From: an uncultured Clostridia bacterium
Lineage (GTDB): Bacteria; Bacillota; Clostridia; TANB77; CAG-508
DNA: 39,953 bases
NCBI GenBank assembly: GCA_948485625.1
Contig: CAOMRW010000020.1
Span: 1-39,953 of the forward strand
Direction: 5' to 3'
This document shows positions 7,949 through 16,592 of the stretch, one piece after another. The notes under the pieces were generated by a model that saw only the letters and a program-made list of their open reading frames with translations, ran no database searches and was not told the DNA's origin. Positions within the stretch are counted from its first letter, which is position 1, and the number at the start of each line of letters is the position of its first letter. Both the position numbers and the translations under genes were made by a program.

Positions 7949-8572
7949 ATGCCAAAAATAGATGTATATGATATAAAAGGTAAAAAAGTAAGTGATGTTG
8001 AATTAGCTGAAAGTGTATTTGGAATTGAACCAAATGAAACTATAGTACATAGCGTTTTAGTTAACTACTTAGCTAATCAAAGACAAGGTACACAAAGTAC
8101 AAAAACAAGAGCAGAAGTACGTGGTGGTGGTAGAAAACCATGGAGACAAAAAGGAACAGGTAGAGCAAGACAAGGAAGTATTAGAGCTCCACAATGGGTA
8201 AAAGGTGGTATAGCTTTAGGTCCAAAACCTCGTTCATATAAATATACTGTTAATAAAAAAGAAAGAAGATTAGCAATAAAATCTTTATTAAGTTCTAAAG
8301 TATTAGAAAATGAATTAACAGTTGTTGATAAATTAGAATTATCAGAAATCAAAACAAAAACAATGGTAAAAGCATTAGCAGATTTAAAAGTTGAAGGAAA
8401 AACATTAATCGTTTTAGCAGATAAAAATGAAAATGTTTTAATGTCATCAAGAAACATTGAAGGAGTTAAAACAATTTTATTAAATAATATAAATGTATTT
8501 GATTTATTAAAATACAATAACTTAGTTTTACCTCTAGATACTGTTAAAAAAATTGAGGAGGTGTATGCATAA
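7949..8572 (+). CDS. rplD: 50S ribosomal protein L4
   Basis: The 207-residue protein has an extended loop that lines the nascent-peptide tunnel. The loop is visible as RGGGRKPWRQKGTGRARQ at about residues 57-74, and the DLLKYNN segment is near the C-terminus. L4 is the known autogenous repressor of S10 operons in some bacteria, and the long rpsJ leader would be its natural target; this is inference. The stop overlaps the rplW start (TAATG), so the two are likely translationally coupled. Confidence 0.97.
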   Translation: MPKIDVYDIKGKKVSDVELAESVFGIEPNETIVHSVLVNYLANQRQGTQSTKTRAEVRGGGRKPWRQKGTGRARQGSIRAPQWVKGGIALGPKPRSYKYTVNKKERRLAIKSLLSSKVLENELTVVDKLELSEIKTKTMVKALADLKVEGKTLIVLADKNENVLMSSRNIEGVKTILLNNINVFDLLKYNNLVLPLDTVKKIEEVYA

Positions 8573-8919
8573 TGAAACCAGAAGAAATTATTATTGCACC
8601 AGTTGTTACTGAAAAAAGTAATGACGAATTACAACAAGGAAAATATACTTTTAGAGTAAATAAAAAAGCTACAAAAGTTGAAATAGCAAAAGCTGTTGAA
8701 AAACTTTTTGAAGTTAGAGTATTAAAAGTAAATACAATGACAGTAAATGGAAAACAAAAAAGAGTTGGATACCACACAGGTAAAACTTCAGATTGGAAAA
8801 AAGCTATAGTTACTATAGATACAAATCCATCAGAAGCTTCTTACTTAGCAAAAGGTGGTAAAGAAACTAAAGCTACTAAGAAATATAAAGATTCAATTGA
8901 TGAATTTATGGGAGCATAG
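8572..8919 (+). CDS. rplW: 50S ribosomal protein L23 with C-terminal tail
   Basis: The 115-residue protein sits at the tunnel exit and docks trigger factor and SRP. It has the core IIIAPVVTEKS, YTFRVNKKATKVEIAKAVE and VGYHTGKTSDWKKAIVT. Typical L23 ends soon after this last segment, at about 95-100 residues. Here a Lys- and Glu-rich tail of about 20 residues (from ASYLAKGG) follows. The start overlaps the rplD stop by one base. Confidence 0.97.
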   Translation: MKPEEIIIAPVVTEKSNDELQQGKYTFRVNKKATKVEIAKAVEKLFEVRVLKVNTMTVNGKQKRVGYHTGKTSDWKKAIVTIDTNPSEASYLAKGGKETKATKKYKDSIDEFMGA

Positions 8920-9028
8920 TTAAAAACACTATAAAATATAGTTAAAATATCGAGAAATAACTCGGATAATAAAGAATATCTGTAAATGGAACAGGAAAAA
9001 GTCCATAAAGAAAGGGAGAGAATAAAAA

Positions 9029-9856
9029 ATGGGAATGAAACATTTTAAACCATATACACCATCAAGAAGAAACATGACAGTTTCAGACTTTTCAGAAATA
9101 ACAAAGAAAACACCTGAAAAATCATTACTTGCTAAGAAAAAAGAAAAAGCAGGAAGAAACAGTTATGGTAGAATAACAGTAAGACATCAAGGTGGTGGAA
9201 ATAGACAAAAATATAGAATAATAGATTTTAAAAGAAGAAAAGATAACATGGAAGCAACAGTTATCGGTATAGAATATGATCCAAACAGAAGTGCAAATAT
9301 AGCATTAATCCAATATGAAGATGGAGAAAAAGCTTATATATTAGCACCACAAGGATTAACAGATGGAAACAAAGTAGTATCTGGAGAAAGTGTTGATATA
9401 AAAGCAGGAAACTGCATGCCAATCGAAAATATTCCAGTAGGTACATTAATCCATAATGTAGAATTAAATCCAGGTCAAGGTGGAAAATTAGTTAGAACAG
9501 CAGGTCAAAGTGCTCAATTAATGGCTAAGGAAGGAAAATATGCAACATTAAGATTGCCTTCAGGAGAAATGAGAAAAGTATTAGCTAAATGTAGAGCAAC
9601 AATAGGAGTTATAGGAAACGCAGACCATGAGAACGTTAAAATCGGTAAAGCTGGTAGAAAACGTCACATGGGATGGAGACCAGAAGTTAGAGGTTCTGTA
9701 ATGAACCCAGTAGATCACCCACATGGTGGTGGTGAAGGTAGAGCTCCAGTAGGACACGCAGGTCCAATGACACCTTGGGGTAAACCAGCTCTTGGATATA
9801 AAACAAGAAATAAGAAAAAACAATCAAATAAATTTATTGTTAAGAGAAGAAAATAA
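9029..9856 (+). CDS. rplB: 50S ribosomal protein L2
   Basis: The 275-residue protein is needed for subunit association and the peptidyl-transferase centre. It has the N-terminal KPYTPSRRNMTV, the RNA-binding middle domain and the conserved MNPVDHPHGGGEGR loop with the critical His. Length is standard. AAAGGGAGAG precedes the ATG. The 109-nt gap before it contains a small CGAGAAATAACTCG hairpin. Confidence 0.98.
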   Translation: MGMKHFKPYTPSRRNMTVSDFSEITKKTPEKSLLAKKKEKAGRNSYGRITVRHQGGGNRQKYRIIDFKRRKDNMEATVIGIEYDPNRSANIALIQYEDGEKAYILAPQGLTDGNKVVSGESVDIKAGNCMPIENIPVGTLIHNVELNPGQGGKLVRTAGQSAQLMAKEGKYATLRLPSGEMRKVLAKCRATIGVIGNADHENVKIGKAGRKRHMGWRPEVRGSVMNPVDHPHGGGEGRAPVGHAGPMTPWGKPALGYKTRNKKKQSNKFIVKRRK

Positions 9857-9903
9857 GAGAATTGCATAAAAATAATACTTTTTTGAAAGGAGGACATTAG
9901 AAT

Positions 9904-10182
9904 ATGTCTAGATCAAGTAAGAAAAAACCATTTGTTCAAGAAAAACTATTACAAAGAATAGAAAAAATGAACGAAACAGGAGATAAAGAAGTTTTAAAGA
10001 CATGGTCAAGAGCTTCAACAATATATCCACAAATGGTTGGTCATACAATAGCTGTGCATGATGGAAGAAAACATGTTCCAGTATATATAGCAGAAGAAAT
10101 GATTGGTCACAAATTAGGTGAATTTGCTCCAACAAGAACATTTAAAGGTCATGCTGGAGATAAGAAAACAACTAAAAAATAG
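9904..10182 (+). CDS. rpsS: 30S ribosomal protein S19
   Basis: The 92-residue 30S-head protein contacts S13 and tRNA. Its motifs are MSRSSKKKPFV, IYPQMVGHTIAVHDGRKHVPVYI and the C-terminal GEFAPTRTFKGH. Standard length, with AAAGGAGG upstream. Confidence 0.98.
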   Translation: MSRSSKKKPFVQEKLLQRIEKMNETGDKEVLKTWSRASTIYPQMVGHTIAVHDGRKHVPVYIAEEMIGHKLGEFAPTRTFKGHAGDKKTTKK

Positions 10183-10244
10183 AGAATAGAAGTTAGGATT
10201 ATAAATCAAAATCACTAACATCCAATAAAAAGGAGGTAAGTAAA

Positions 10245-10601
10245 GTGGAAGAAACACTAGTAAGAGAAGCTAGAGCAACACTTAAATTTGCAAGAATATC
10301 AGCTAGAAAAGTTAAAATTGTAGCAGATTTAGTAAGAGGAAAAGATGTTGATGAAGCATTAGCAATAATGAAATTCACACCAAAAGCATCTTCAGAAGTA
10401 TTAGAAAAATTATTAAAATCAGCAATTGCAAATGCTGAAAATAATCATGAAATGAAACATGAAAATTTATATGTTGCTGAAATATTTGCAAACCAAGGTC
10501 CAACATTAAAAAGAATAAGACCAGCTGCAAAAGGTTCAGCAGTAAGAATAAGAAAAAGAACAAGTCATATAACTATAGTATTAAAAGAAAAGGAGGCTTA
10601 A
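10245..10601 (+). CDS. rplV: 50S ribosomal protein L22
   Basis: The 118-residue protein has a long beta-hairpin that reaches into the exit tunnel near the macrolide site. ARISARKVKIVADLVRGK and the C-terminal PAAKGSAVRIRKRTSHITIVL hairpin are typical. Translation starts at GTG, fixed by AAGGAGGT eight bases upstream. Confidence 0.97.
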   Translation: MEETLVREARATLKFARISARKVKIVADLVRGKDVDEALAIMKFTPKASSEVLEKLLKSAIANAENNHEMKHENLYVAEIFANQGPTLKRIRPAAKGSAVRIRKRTSHITIVLKEKEA

Positions 10602-10608
10602 TTTAACC

Positions 10609-11265
10609 ATGGGTCAAAAAGTACATCCAACAGGTGCGAGAGTTGGTATAATAAGAGATTGGAACTCTAAATGGTATGCAGATTCAAAGAACTTTGCAGA
10701 TTATTTAGTAGAAGACCAAAAAATACGTAAATTTTTAAAGAAAAAATTATATGTTGCTGGAATTTCTAAAATAGAAATTGAAAGAACAGCAAAAATGGTA
10801 AAAATTAATTTATACACAGCTAAACCAGGAATCGTAATTGGTAAAGGTGGAGCAGGTGTAGAAACAATAAAAGCAGAAGTAACAAAATTAATAGGAAAAG
10901 AAGTTAACTTAAACATAGTTGAAGTTAAAAATATGGATACTGATGCACAATTAGTTGCTGAAAATATTGCAGGACAACTAGAAAGAAGAATTTCATTTAG
11001 AAGAGCTATGAAACAATGTATGCAAAAAGCTACTAAGGCAGGAGCTTTAGGTATAAAAACAGCTGTATCAGGAAGATTAGGTGGAGCTGACATGGCTAGA
11101 ACAGAATTCTATAAAGAAGGAAATATTCCATTACAAACTTTAAGAGCTGATATAGATTATGGATTTGCAGAAGCAGATACAACATATGGAAAAATCGGTG
11201 TAAAAGTTTGGATATATAAAGGTGAAGTTCTTCCAAGTAAGAAAATGGAAGGAGGAGACCAATAA
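10609..11265 (+). CDS. rpsC: 30S ribosomal protein S3
   Basis: The 218-residue protein forms part of the mRNA entry pore and helicase. It begins MGQKVHPTGARVGIIRDW, has a KH domain with GIVIGKGGAGVE (about residues 76-87), and the C-terminal SGRLGGADMARTE domain. It lies 7 nt after rplV and overlaps rplP by one base (TAATG). Confidence 0.98.
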   Translation: MGQKVHPTGARVGIIRDWNSKWYADSKNFADYLVEDQKIRKFLKKKLYVAGISKIEIERTAKMVKINLYTAKPGIVIGKGGAGVETIKAEVTKLIGKEVNLNIVEVKNMDTDAQLVAENIAGQLERRISFRRAMKQCMQKATKAGALGIKTAVSGRLGGADMARTEFYKEGNIPLQTLRADIDYGFAEADTTYGKIGVKVWIYKGEVLPSKKMEGGDQ

Positions 11266-11705
11266 TGCCATTAATACCAAAAAGAGTAAAACATAGAAAA
11301 GTACAAAAAGGTAGAATGAGAGGAAAAGCAACAAGAGGAAATAAAGTTACAGATGGAGAATATGGAATACAAGCTGTAACAGCTGGATTGATTACAAGCA
11401 ATCAAATCGAAGCAGCCAGAATTGCTATGACTCGTTATATAAAAAGAGGTGGAAAAGTTTGGATAAAAATATTCCCAGACAAACCAATAACTTCTAAACC
11501 AATCGGTACTCGTATGGGTAAAGGTAAAGGTGCTCCAGAATATTGGGTAGCTGTTGTAAAACCAGGAAGAGTAATGTTTGAAATTGCTGGGGTACCAGAA
11601 GAAACAGCTAGAGAAGCCTTAAGACTTGCAATGAATAAACTACCTAACAAAACAAAATTCGTTGCTAGAGAAACTGAAAAGGTAGGTGGAAATGATGAAG
11701 ATTAG
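11265..11705 (+). CDS. rplP: 50S ribosomal protein L16
   Basis: The 146-residue protein is near the A-site tRNA. PKRVKHRKVQKGRMRG and RMGKGKGAPEYWVAVVKPG (about residues 81-99) are diagnostic. The start overlaps the rpsC stop, and its end overlaps the rpmC start. Confidence 0.98.
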   Translation: MPLIPKRVKHRKVQKGRMRGKATRGNKVTDGEYGIQAVTAGLITSNQIEAARIAMTRYIKRGGKVWIKIFPDKPITSKPIGTRMGKGKGAPEYWVAVVKPGRVMFEIAGVPEETAREALRLAMNKLPNKTKFVARETEKVGGNDED

Positions 11706-11898
11706 TAAAATAAGAGAAATGTCTTCACCAGATTTAGAGAAAGAATTAGGTGAACTAAAAACAGAATTATTCAAATTAAAATTTAGTTTAGCTACAAATG
11801 GACTAGAAAATACTAGTAAAATAAAAGAAGTTAGAAGAGATATAGCTAAAATAAATACTGTATTAACAGAAAGAAAAATAGCTGAAGCTAAAGCTTAA
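11695..11898 (+). CDS. rpmC: 50S ribosomal protein L29
   Basis: A small two-helix protein at the tunnel exit, of about 67 residues. I prefer the ATG at 11695 (MKISKIREMS, the usual L29 beginning), 5 nt after AGGTGG. Starts at 11686 (GTG) and 11692 (ATG) are possible. It overlaps the last 11 nt of rplP. A 129-nt gap without a gene follows. Confidence 0.95.
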   Translation: MKISKIREMSSPDLEKELGELKTELFKLKFSLATNGLENTSKIKEVRRDIAKINTVLTERKIAEAKA

Positions 11899-12027
11899 TA
11901 TAATAGTTGATTATATTTAAAATAGAGGGAATCATTTATTTACAATGGTAAATGGCAGATTTTGTCCATATATAAATACCCAAGTAAAAGATGTGTCCCC
12001 TGACAAAAAAAGAAGGAGGATTCATAC

Positions 12028-12291
12028 ATGGAAGAAAGAAATCTTCGTAAAACTATGATAGGAACTGTAGTATCTGACAAAATGGATAAAACAGTAGTTG
12101 TAGCAGTTGAGACAAGTGTAAGACATGATGTATATGGAAAAACAGTAAAAAGAACATATAAATTAAAAGCACATGACGAAAACAATGAATGCCATGAAGG
12201 TGACAAAGTTGAAGTTATGGAAACAAGACCACTTTCTAAAGATAAAAGATGGAGAGTAGTTAAAGTTGTAGAAAAAGCAATTGTAAAATAA
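12028..12291 (+). CDS. rpsQ: 30S ribosomal protein S17
   Basis: An 87-residue primary 16S rRNA binder with an OB fold. MIGTVVSDKMDKTVVVAVE and the C-terminal ETRPLSKDKRWRVVKVVEKA are typical. AAGGAGGA precedes the ATG. Confidence 0.97.
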   Translation: MEERNLRKTMIGTVVSDKMDKTVVVAVETSVRHDVYGKTVKRTYKLKAHDENNECHEGDKVEVMETRPLSKDKRWRVVKVVEKAIVK

Positions 12292-12321
12292 ATATAAATT
12301 ATAGGAAGGGAGAAACCGAAA

Positions 12322-12690
12322 ATGATACAACAACAAACAATTTTAAAAGTAGCAGACAACACAGGTGCAAAAGAAATTATGTGTATCAGATGTTTAGGTG
12401 GTTCATATAGAAAAACATCTAACATAGGTGATATAATAGTTGCTTCAGTTAAATCAGCAACACCAGGTGGCGTTGTTAAAAAAGGTGATGTTGTAAAAGC
12501 TGTTATAGTTAGATCTAAAAAAGGATTAAGAAGACAAGATGGTTCATATATAAAATTTGATGAAAATGCAGCTGTAATAATAAAAGAAGATGGAACTCCA
12601 AAAGGAACACGTATCTTTGGACCAGTTGCAAGAGAGTTAAGAGAAAAAGATTATATGAAAATTTTATCTCTAGCTCCAGAAGTTCTTTAA
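12322..12690 (+). CDS. rplN: 50S ribosomal protein L14
   Basis: A 122-residue protein at the subunit interface that forms a bridge with 16S rRNA. It begins MIQQQTILKVADNTGAKEIM and has VVKAVIVRSKKGLRRQDGS and GTRIFGPVARELR. Standard length, with AAGGGAG upstream. Confidence 0.98.
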   Translation: MIQQQTILKVADNTGAKEIMCIRCLGGSYRKTSNIGDIIVASVKSATPGGVVKKGDVVKAVIVRSKKGLRRQDGSYIKFDENAAVIIKEDGTPKGTRIFGPVARELREKDYMKILSLAPEVL

Positions 12691-12754
12691 GCCGTTAGCA
12701 AGGAACGAGTGTTACGGATTAAAGATGCAAATGAGCAATAGCGAATTTGTGAAC
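12690..12754 (+). repeat. Two-hairpin intergenic RNA element, copy 2 (upstream of rplX)
   Basis: CCGT...ACGG (12692-12716) forms the first hairpin. GCAAAT (12727-12732) pairs with ATTTGT (12745-12750) to form the second, followed by GAAC. It is clearly homologous to the copy before rpsJ. Confidence 0.6.
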
Positions 12755-12805
12755 ATTAAAATATAAAATATGCTTAAAATATCGAAGAAAGGGAGGAAAT
12801 CTCTA

Positions 12806-13114
12806 ATGAGAATTAAAAAAGGAGATACTGTTGAAGTTTTATCTGGAAATGATAAAGGGAAAACAGGAGAAGTATTAGAAGTAATACCAAAAGCCGATAA
12901 AATCATTGTTAAAGGAATTAACATTAGAAAAAAACATGTTAAGCCAAGAAAACAAGGAGAAGAAGGCGGAATAATATCAATAGAATCAGCTATACCAAGT
13001 TCAAAAGTAAATGTAGTTTGTGCTAAATGTGGTAAAGCTACAAGAATAGGATATAGTGAAGAAAAAGGCGAAAAAATTCGTGTTTGTAAAAAATGCGGTG
13101 CAAAAATAAAATAA
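12806..13114 (+). CDS. rplX: 50S ribosomal protein L24
   Basis: The protein of about 102 residues starts 50S assembly. It has a KOW motif (RIKKGDTVEVLSGNDKGKTG) and a C-terminal CAKC...CKKC pair that should bind zinc. The ATG at 12806 follows GGGAGG. The longer frame from 12770 would add 12 residues without a ribosome binding site and is rejected. Confidence 0.97.
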   Translation: MRIKKGDTVEVLSGNDKGKTGEVLEVIPKADKIIVKGINIRKKHVKPRKQGEEGGIISIESAIPSSKVNVVCAKCGKATRIGYSEEKGEKIRVCKKCGAKIK

Positions 13115-13145
13115 TTATTATAATAGAAAGGAGGATTAATATATA

Positions 13146-13685
13146 ATGGAAAAATTAAGAGAACAATATGAAAAAGAAGTAATCCCAGCATTAATGAAAA
13201 AATTTAATTATAAATCAGTTATGCAAGTTCCAAAACTTGAAAAAATAGTTATAAATATAGGATTAGGAGATGTAAAAGAAAATCCTAAATCATTAGAAAA
13301 TGCAATGAATGATATAATGCAAATTACAGGTCAAAAACCAGTAATAACAAAAGCTAGAAAATCAATAGCTGCATTCAAATTAAGAGAAGGTGTAAATGTA
13401 GGATGCAAAGTAACATTAAGAGCAGATAAAATGTATGATTTTGCATATAAACTATTTAATGTAGCACTTCCAAGAGTTAGAGATTTTAGAGGAGTTTCAG
13501 GAAATTCATTTGATGGAAGAGGAAACTACTCAATGGGTATAAAAGAACAATTAATATTCCCAGAAATCGAATATGATAAAGTAGATAAATTAAGAGGTAT
13601 GGATATTATATTTGTTACAACAGCTAATTCTGATGAAGAAGCAAAAGAATTATTAAAATTAATGGGAATGCCTTTCAAAAACTAG
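13146..13685 (+). CDS. rplE: 50S ribosomal protein L5
   Basis: A 179-residue protein that binds 5S rRNA in the central protuberance and touches P-site tRNA. KIVINIGLGDVKENPK, the KARKSIAAFKLREG loop and PRVRDFRGVSGNSFDGRGNY are diagnostic. AAAGGAGG upstream; standard length. Confidence 0.98.
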   Translation: MEKLREQYEKEVIPALMKKFNYKSVMQVPKLEKIVINIGLGDVKENPKSLENAMNDIMQITGQKPVITKARKSIAAFKLREGVNVGCKVTLRADKMYDFAYKLFNVALPRVRDFRGVSGNSFDGRGNYSMGIKEQLIFPEIEYDKVDKLRGMDIIFVTTANSDEEAKELLKLMGMPFKN

Positions 13686-13708
13686 TCAAAAGGAGGAATT
13701 AAAAAACT

Positions 13709-13894
13709 ATGGCTAAAAAATCAATGAAAGTAAAACAAGCTAGACCACAGAAATATAGCACAAGAGAATATAACAGATGTAAATTATGTGGAAGACCACA
13801 TGCATATATCAGAAAATATGGTATTTGCCGTGTATGTTTTAGAGAATTAGCACATAAAGGTGAGATACCAGGTGTTAAAAAGGCAAGCTGGTAA
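13709..13894 (+). CDS. rpsZ: 30S ribosomal protein S14, zinc type
   Basis: The short 61-residue form has two CxxC pairs (CKLCGRPH and CRVC) that bind zinc, as in the Firmicutes type Z protein. It sits in the 30S head. AAAGGAGGA precedes the ATG. Confidence 0.97.
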   Translation: MAKKSMKVKQARPQKYSTREYNRCKLCGRPHAYIRKYGICRVCFRELAHKGEIPGVKKASW

Positions 13895-13898
13895 AATT

Positions 13899-13966
13899 AA
13901 GTTAGCTGTTTGAGCAGAGCGAATTACAGAGAACTTATGCAACTTAATGTAAGTTAAGTTGTAAAC
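13899..13966 (+). repeat. Two-hairpin intergenic RNA element, copy 3 (upstream of rpsH)
   Basis: AAGTT (13899-13903) pairs with AACTT (13932-13936). CAACTTAA (13940-13947) pairs with TTAAGTTG (13954-13961), followed by TAAAC. The linker TTACAGA-AACTTAT matches the rpsJ copy. Confidence 0.6.
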
Positions 13967-13995
13967 TTAAAAAAGAAGAAAAGGAGGAATAAGAG

Positions 13996-14394
13996 TTGAA
14001 TACTACAGATCCAATCGCAGATATGTTAACAAGAATAAGAAATGCAAATACATCAAAACATAAAACAGTAGATATACCTGCATCAAAAATGAAATTAGGA
14101 ATAGCTGATATATTATTCAGAGAAGGATATATAAAAGCTTTTGAAGAAATAAAAGATGAAAATCAAGGAACAATCAGAGTTACTCTAAAATACGATGAAA
14201 AAGGAAATAGAGTAATTGATGGATTAAGAAGAATAAGTAAACCAGGACTAAGAGTTTATGCTTCTAAAGAAGAATTACCAAAAGTATTAAACGGATTAGG
14301 AATAGCAATAATTTCTACATCACAAGGTTTAAAAACTGATAAAGAAGCAAGACAATTAGGTGTAGGTGGAGAAGTATTAGCTTATATTTGGTAG
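13996..14394 (+). CDS. rpsH: 30S ribosomal protein S8
   Basis: A 132-residue primary binder of the 16S central domain, and the spc-operon autoregulator in E. coli. NTTDPIADMLTRIRNAN and the C-terminal GLGIAIISTSQG and GGEVLAYIW are diagnostic. Translation starts at TTG, fixed by AAGGAGG at 13981-13987. Confidence 0.97.
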   Translation: MNTTDPIADMLTRIRNANTSKHKTVDIPASKMKLGIADILFREGYIKAFEEIKDENQGTIRVTLKYDEKGNRVIDGLRRISKPGLRVYASKEELPKVLNGLGIAIISTSQGLKTDKEARQLGVGGEVLAYIW

Positions 14395-14415
14395 AAGAAG
14401 GAGGGAAAACTTAGA

Positions 14416-14952
14416 ATGTCAAGAATAGGAAATAAACCTATTACAGTACCATCAGAAGTAAAAATAACATTAGATGGACAAAAAATTACTGTAACAGGAC
14501 CAAAAGGAACATTAGAAAGAGAAATACATAGAAATATTTCTTTAGAAATGAATGAAAATGAAATTAAAGTAATTAGAAAAAATGACGAACCACAAAATAG
14601 AAGTTTACATGGTTTGACAAGAACTTTAATTAATAATATGATAATTGGTGTAACAAGTGAATACACTAAAGAGTTACAAATAAATGGAGTTGGATACAGA
14701 GTTGCAAAACAAGGAACTGGTTTAAATATGACTTTAGGATATTCACATCCAGTAATATTTGAAGCACCAGAAGGAATTACTTTTGATGTACCAAATCCAA
14801 ATACAATTATAGTTAGAGGAATTGATAAAGAATTAGTAGGTCAAACAGCAGCTGTTGTAAGATCTAAGAGACCACCAGAAGTATATAGAGGTAAAGGTAT
14901 TAAATATGCTGATGAAGTTATTAGACGTAAAGAAGGAAAAACAGGTAAATAA
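14416..14952 (+). CDS. rplF: 50S ribosomal protein L6
   Basis: A 178-residue protein near the sarcin-ricin loop and factor-binding site. MSRIGNKPITVPSEV and KRPPEVYRGKGIKYADEVIRRK (given here in part) are diagnostic. It lies 21 nt after rpsH with AAGGAGGG upstream. Confidence 0.97.
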   Translation: MSRIGNKPITVPSEVKITLDGQKITVTGPKGTLEREIHRNISLEMNENEIKVIRKNDEPQNRSLHGLTRTLINNMIIGVTSEYTKELQINGVGYRVAKQGTGLNMTLGYSHPVIFEAPEGITFDVPNPNTIIVRGIDKELVGQTAAVVRSKRPPEVYRGKGIKYADEVIRRKEGKTGK

Positions 14953-15064
14953 AGTTAAATTAGCTGTTTGAGAGAATCGAATTTATAAACATTATAAAGT
15001 TTACTTGTTAATGTTATGATAATTACAGAAGCTTATACAACTAAACGAAAGTGGAGTTGTATAC
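14952..15064 (+). repeat. Two-hairpin intergenic RNA element, copy 4 (upstream of rplR)
   Basis: It shares TTAGCTGTTTGAG with the rpsH copy and ATTACAGA-GCTTATACAA with the other copies. The second hairpin is ACAACT (15037-15042) with AGTTGT (15055-15060). The first arm is separated by an insertion containing another inverted repeat. Confidence 0.5.
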
Positions 15065-15097
15065 CGTAATAAATAAAAACGGAGAAAGGAGAAAGAA

Positions 15098-15457
15098 ATG
15101 GTTAAGAAAACAGATAGAAAAATGGAAAGAACAAGAAGACATTTAAGAGTAAGAAGAAAAATATCTGGAACAAGTGAAAGACCAAGATTATGTATATATA
15201 GAAGTAATACAAACTTATATGTACAAATAATAGATGACGTTGCAGGAAATACTTTAGTAAGTTGTTCTACATTAGATAAAAATATAAAAACAAAATATGC
15301 TAATAAAGAAGCTGCTAAAGAAGTTGGAGCAATGATTGCTAAAAAAGCATTAGAAAAAAATATAACAACTGTAGTTTTTGACCGTGGTGGATACATATAT
15401 CATGGAGTTGTAAAAGAATTAGCAGAAGCTGCTAGAGAAGGCGGATTAAAATTCTAA
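15098..15457 (+). CDS. rplR: 50S ribosomal protein L18
   Basis: A 119-residue 5S rRNA-binding protein. It has a basic N-terminus (RTRRHLRVRRKISGTSERPR), SNTNLYVQIIDD and the C-terminal FDRGGYIYHGVVKELAEAAREGG. AAAGGAG precedes the ATG; the 145-nt gap before it is filled by a copy of the repeated RNA element. Confidence 0.97.
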   Translation: MVKKTDRKMERTRRHLRVRRKISGTSERPRLCIYRSNTNLYVQIIDDVAGNTLVSCSTLDKNIKTKYANKEAAKEVGAMIAKKALEKNITTVVFDRGGYIYHGVVKELAEAAREGGLKF

Positions 15458-15460
15458 TAT

Positions 15461-15576
15461 ACAATTGAATAAAGTGAAATTGTAAACATATAAAAGGTTA
15501 GTGAGGAATAAGGAATACAAATTATTATATGTATTTGCATAAAGTATTTGTAAACATTGAGGTCTCAATAACTAAC
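15461..15576 (+). repeat. Two-hairpin intergenic RNA element, copy 5 (upstream of rpsE)
   Basis: ACAATT (15461-15466) pairs with AATTGT (15478-15483), followed by AAAC. GTTAGT (15497-15502) then pairs with ACTAAC (15571-15576) around a segment that again ends ATTTGTAAAC. The order of the parts differs from the other copies. Confidence 0.45.
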
Positions 15577-15601
15577 TTAAAAAGGAGGAAAGGAAAAACC
15601 G

Positions 15602-16087
15602 ATGGAAGAAAAGAGCGAATTAAGAGAAAAAGTAGTTGCCATAAATAGAGTAGCAAAAGTTGTTAAAGGTGGTAGAACTTTTAGATTTAGTGCAGTAGTT
15701 GTTGTTGGTGATGAAAAAGGTCATATTGGTGTAGGTAATGGTAAAGCATCTGAAGTTCCAGATGCAATCAAAAAAGCTATTCAAGAAGCTAAAAAGAATT
15801 TAGTAGAAGTTCCAATAGTTAATACAACAGTACCACATGAATATGTTGGAAAATTTGGTAGTGCAAGAGTATTATTAAAACCAGCTGCAGTTGGTACTGG
15901 ATTAATAGCAGGAGGAAGTGTTAGACCAGTATTAGAGCTTGCAGGATACCAAAATATAAGAACAAAAGTTATTGGAACAAACAATCCAAGAAACGTTGTT
16001 TATGCTACAATTGAAGGATTAAAATCTATGCAAACAGCTGAACAAGTAGCTAAAAAAAGAGGTAAAAAAGTAGAAGAAATATTATAA
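15602..16087 (+). CDS. rpsE: 30S ribosomal protein S5
   Basis: A 161-residue protein at the mRNA entry site involved in decoding accuracy. The N-terminal dsRBD-like domain (VVVVGDEKGHIGVGNGKA, about residues 37-54) and the C-terminal GTGLIAGGSVRPVLELAG are diagnostic. AAAGGAGG upstream. Only 70 nt separate it from rplO; the usual L30 gene is not there. Confidence 0.97.
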   Translation: MEEKSELREKVVAINRVAKVVKGGRTFRFSAVVVVGDEKGHIGVGNGKASEVPDAIKKAIQEAKKNLVEVPIVNTTVPHEYVGKFGSARVLLKPAAVGTGLIAGGSVRPVLELAGYQNIRTKVIGTNNPRNVVYATIEGLKSMQTAEQVAKKRGKKVEEIL

Positions 16088-16157
16088 TAGAAGTCAGTAA
16101 TTCAACATCTGACATCTAAAATTTAAGAATTAAATTTTAAGGAGGTGCAAGCGCGAA

Positions 16158-16592
16158 ATGAAATTAGGAGAATTAAAACCAGCTGAAGAAAGAGTTTCAA
16201 GAAGAAGAGTTGGTCGTGGAATTGGTTCTGGACTTGGAAAAACATCAGGAAGAGGACATAAAGGACAAAAAGCAAGATCTGGTGGTGGAGTAAGAAGAGG
16301 ATTTGAAGGTGGTCAAACACCATTATATAGAAGATTACCAAAAAGAGGATTTAACAATATCCACGCTAAAAATTATACAGAAGTAACATTAACAATGTTA
16401 AATAAATCAACAGTTACTGATGTTACAGCAGAAACTTTAATATCTGATAGAATAATCAGCAAAGTAAATGATGGAATAGTTGTATTAGCAACAGGTAATT
16501 TAGATAAAAAATTAAATGTTAAAGCTACAAGATTTACTGCAAAAGCAAAAGAAAAAATTGAGGCTTTAGGCGGAAAGGCTGAGGTGATTTAA
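16158..16592 (+). CDS. rplO: 50S ribosomal protein L15
   Basis: A 144-residue 23S rRNA-binding assembly protein. The Gly/Arg-rich N-terminus (RRVGRGIGSGLGKTSGRGHK) and GFEGGQTPLYRRLPKRGF are diagnostic. AAGGAGGTG upstream. Its stop is directly followed by the secY start. Confidence 0.97.
   Translation: MKLGELKPAEERVSRRRVGRGIGSGLGKTSGRGHKGQKARSGGGVRRGFEGGQTPLYRRLPKRGFNNIHAKNYTEVTLTMLNKSTVTDVTAETLISDRIISKVNDGIVVLATGNLDKKLNVKATRFTAKAKEKIEALGGKAEVI

Noticed and set aside
12712..13191. Long minus-strand frames opposite ribosomal genes (also 4554-5162, 10701-11093, 11940-12425, 22948-23403)
   Set aside because: They are antisense shadows with low-complexity Leu/Phe/Ser-rich translations, without ribosome binding sites, opposite well-identified genes.
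14614..14642. TTGACA-N17-TATGAT inside rplF
   Set aside because: It is within conserved L6 codons of a co-directional operon in A+T-rich DNA; no independent sign of use.
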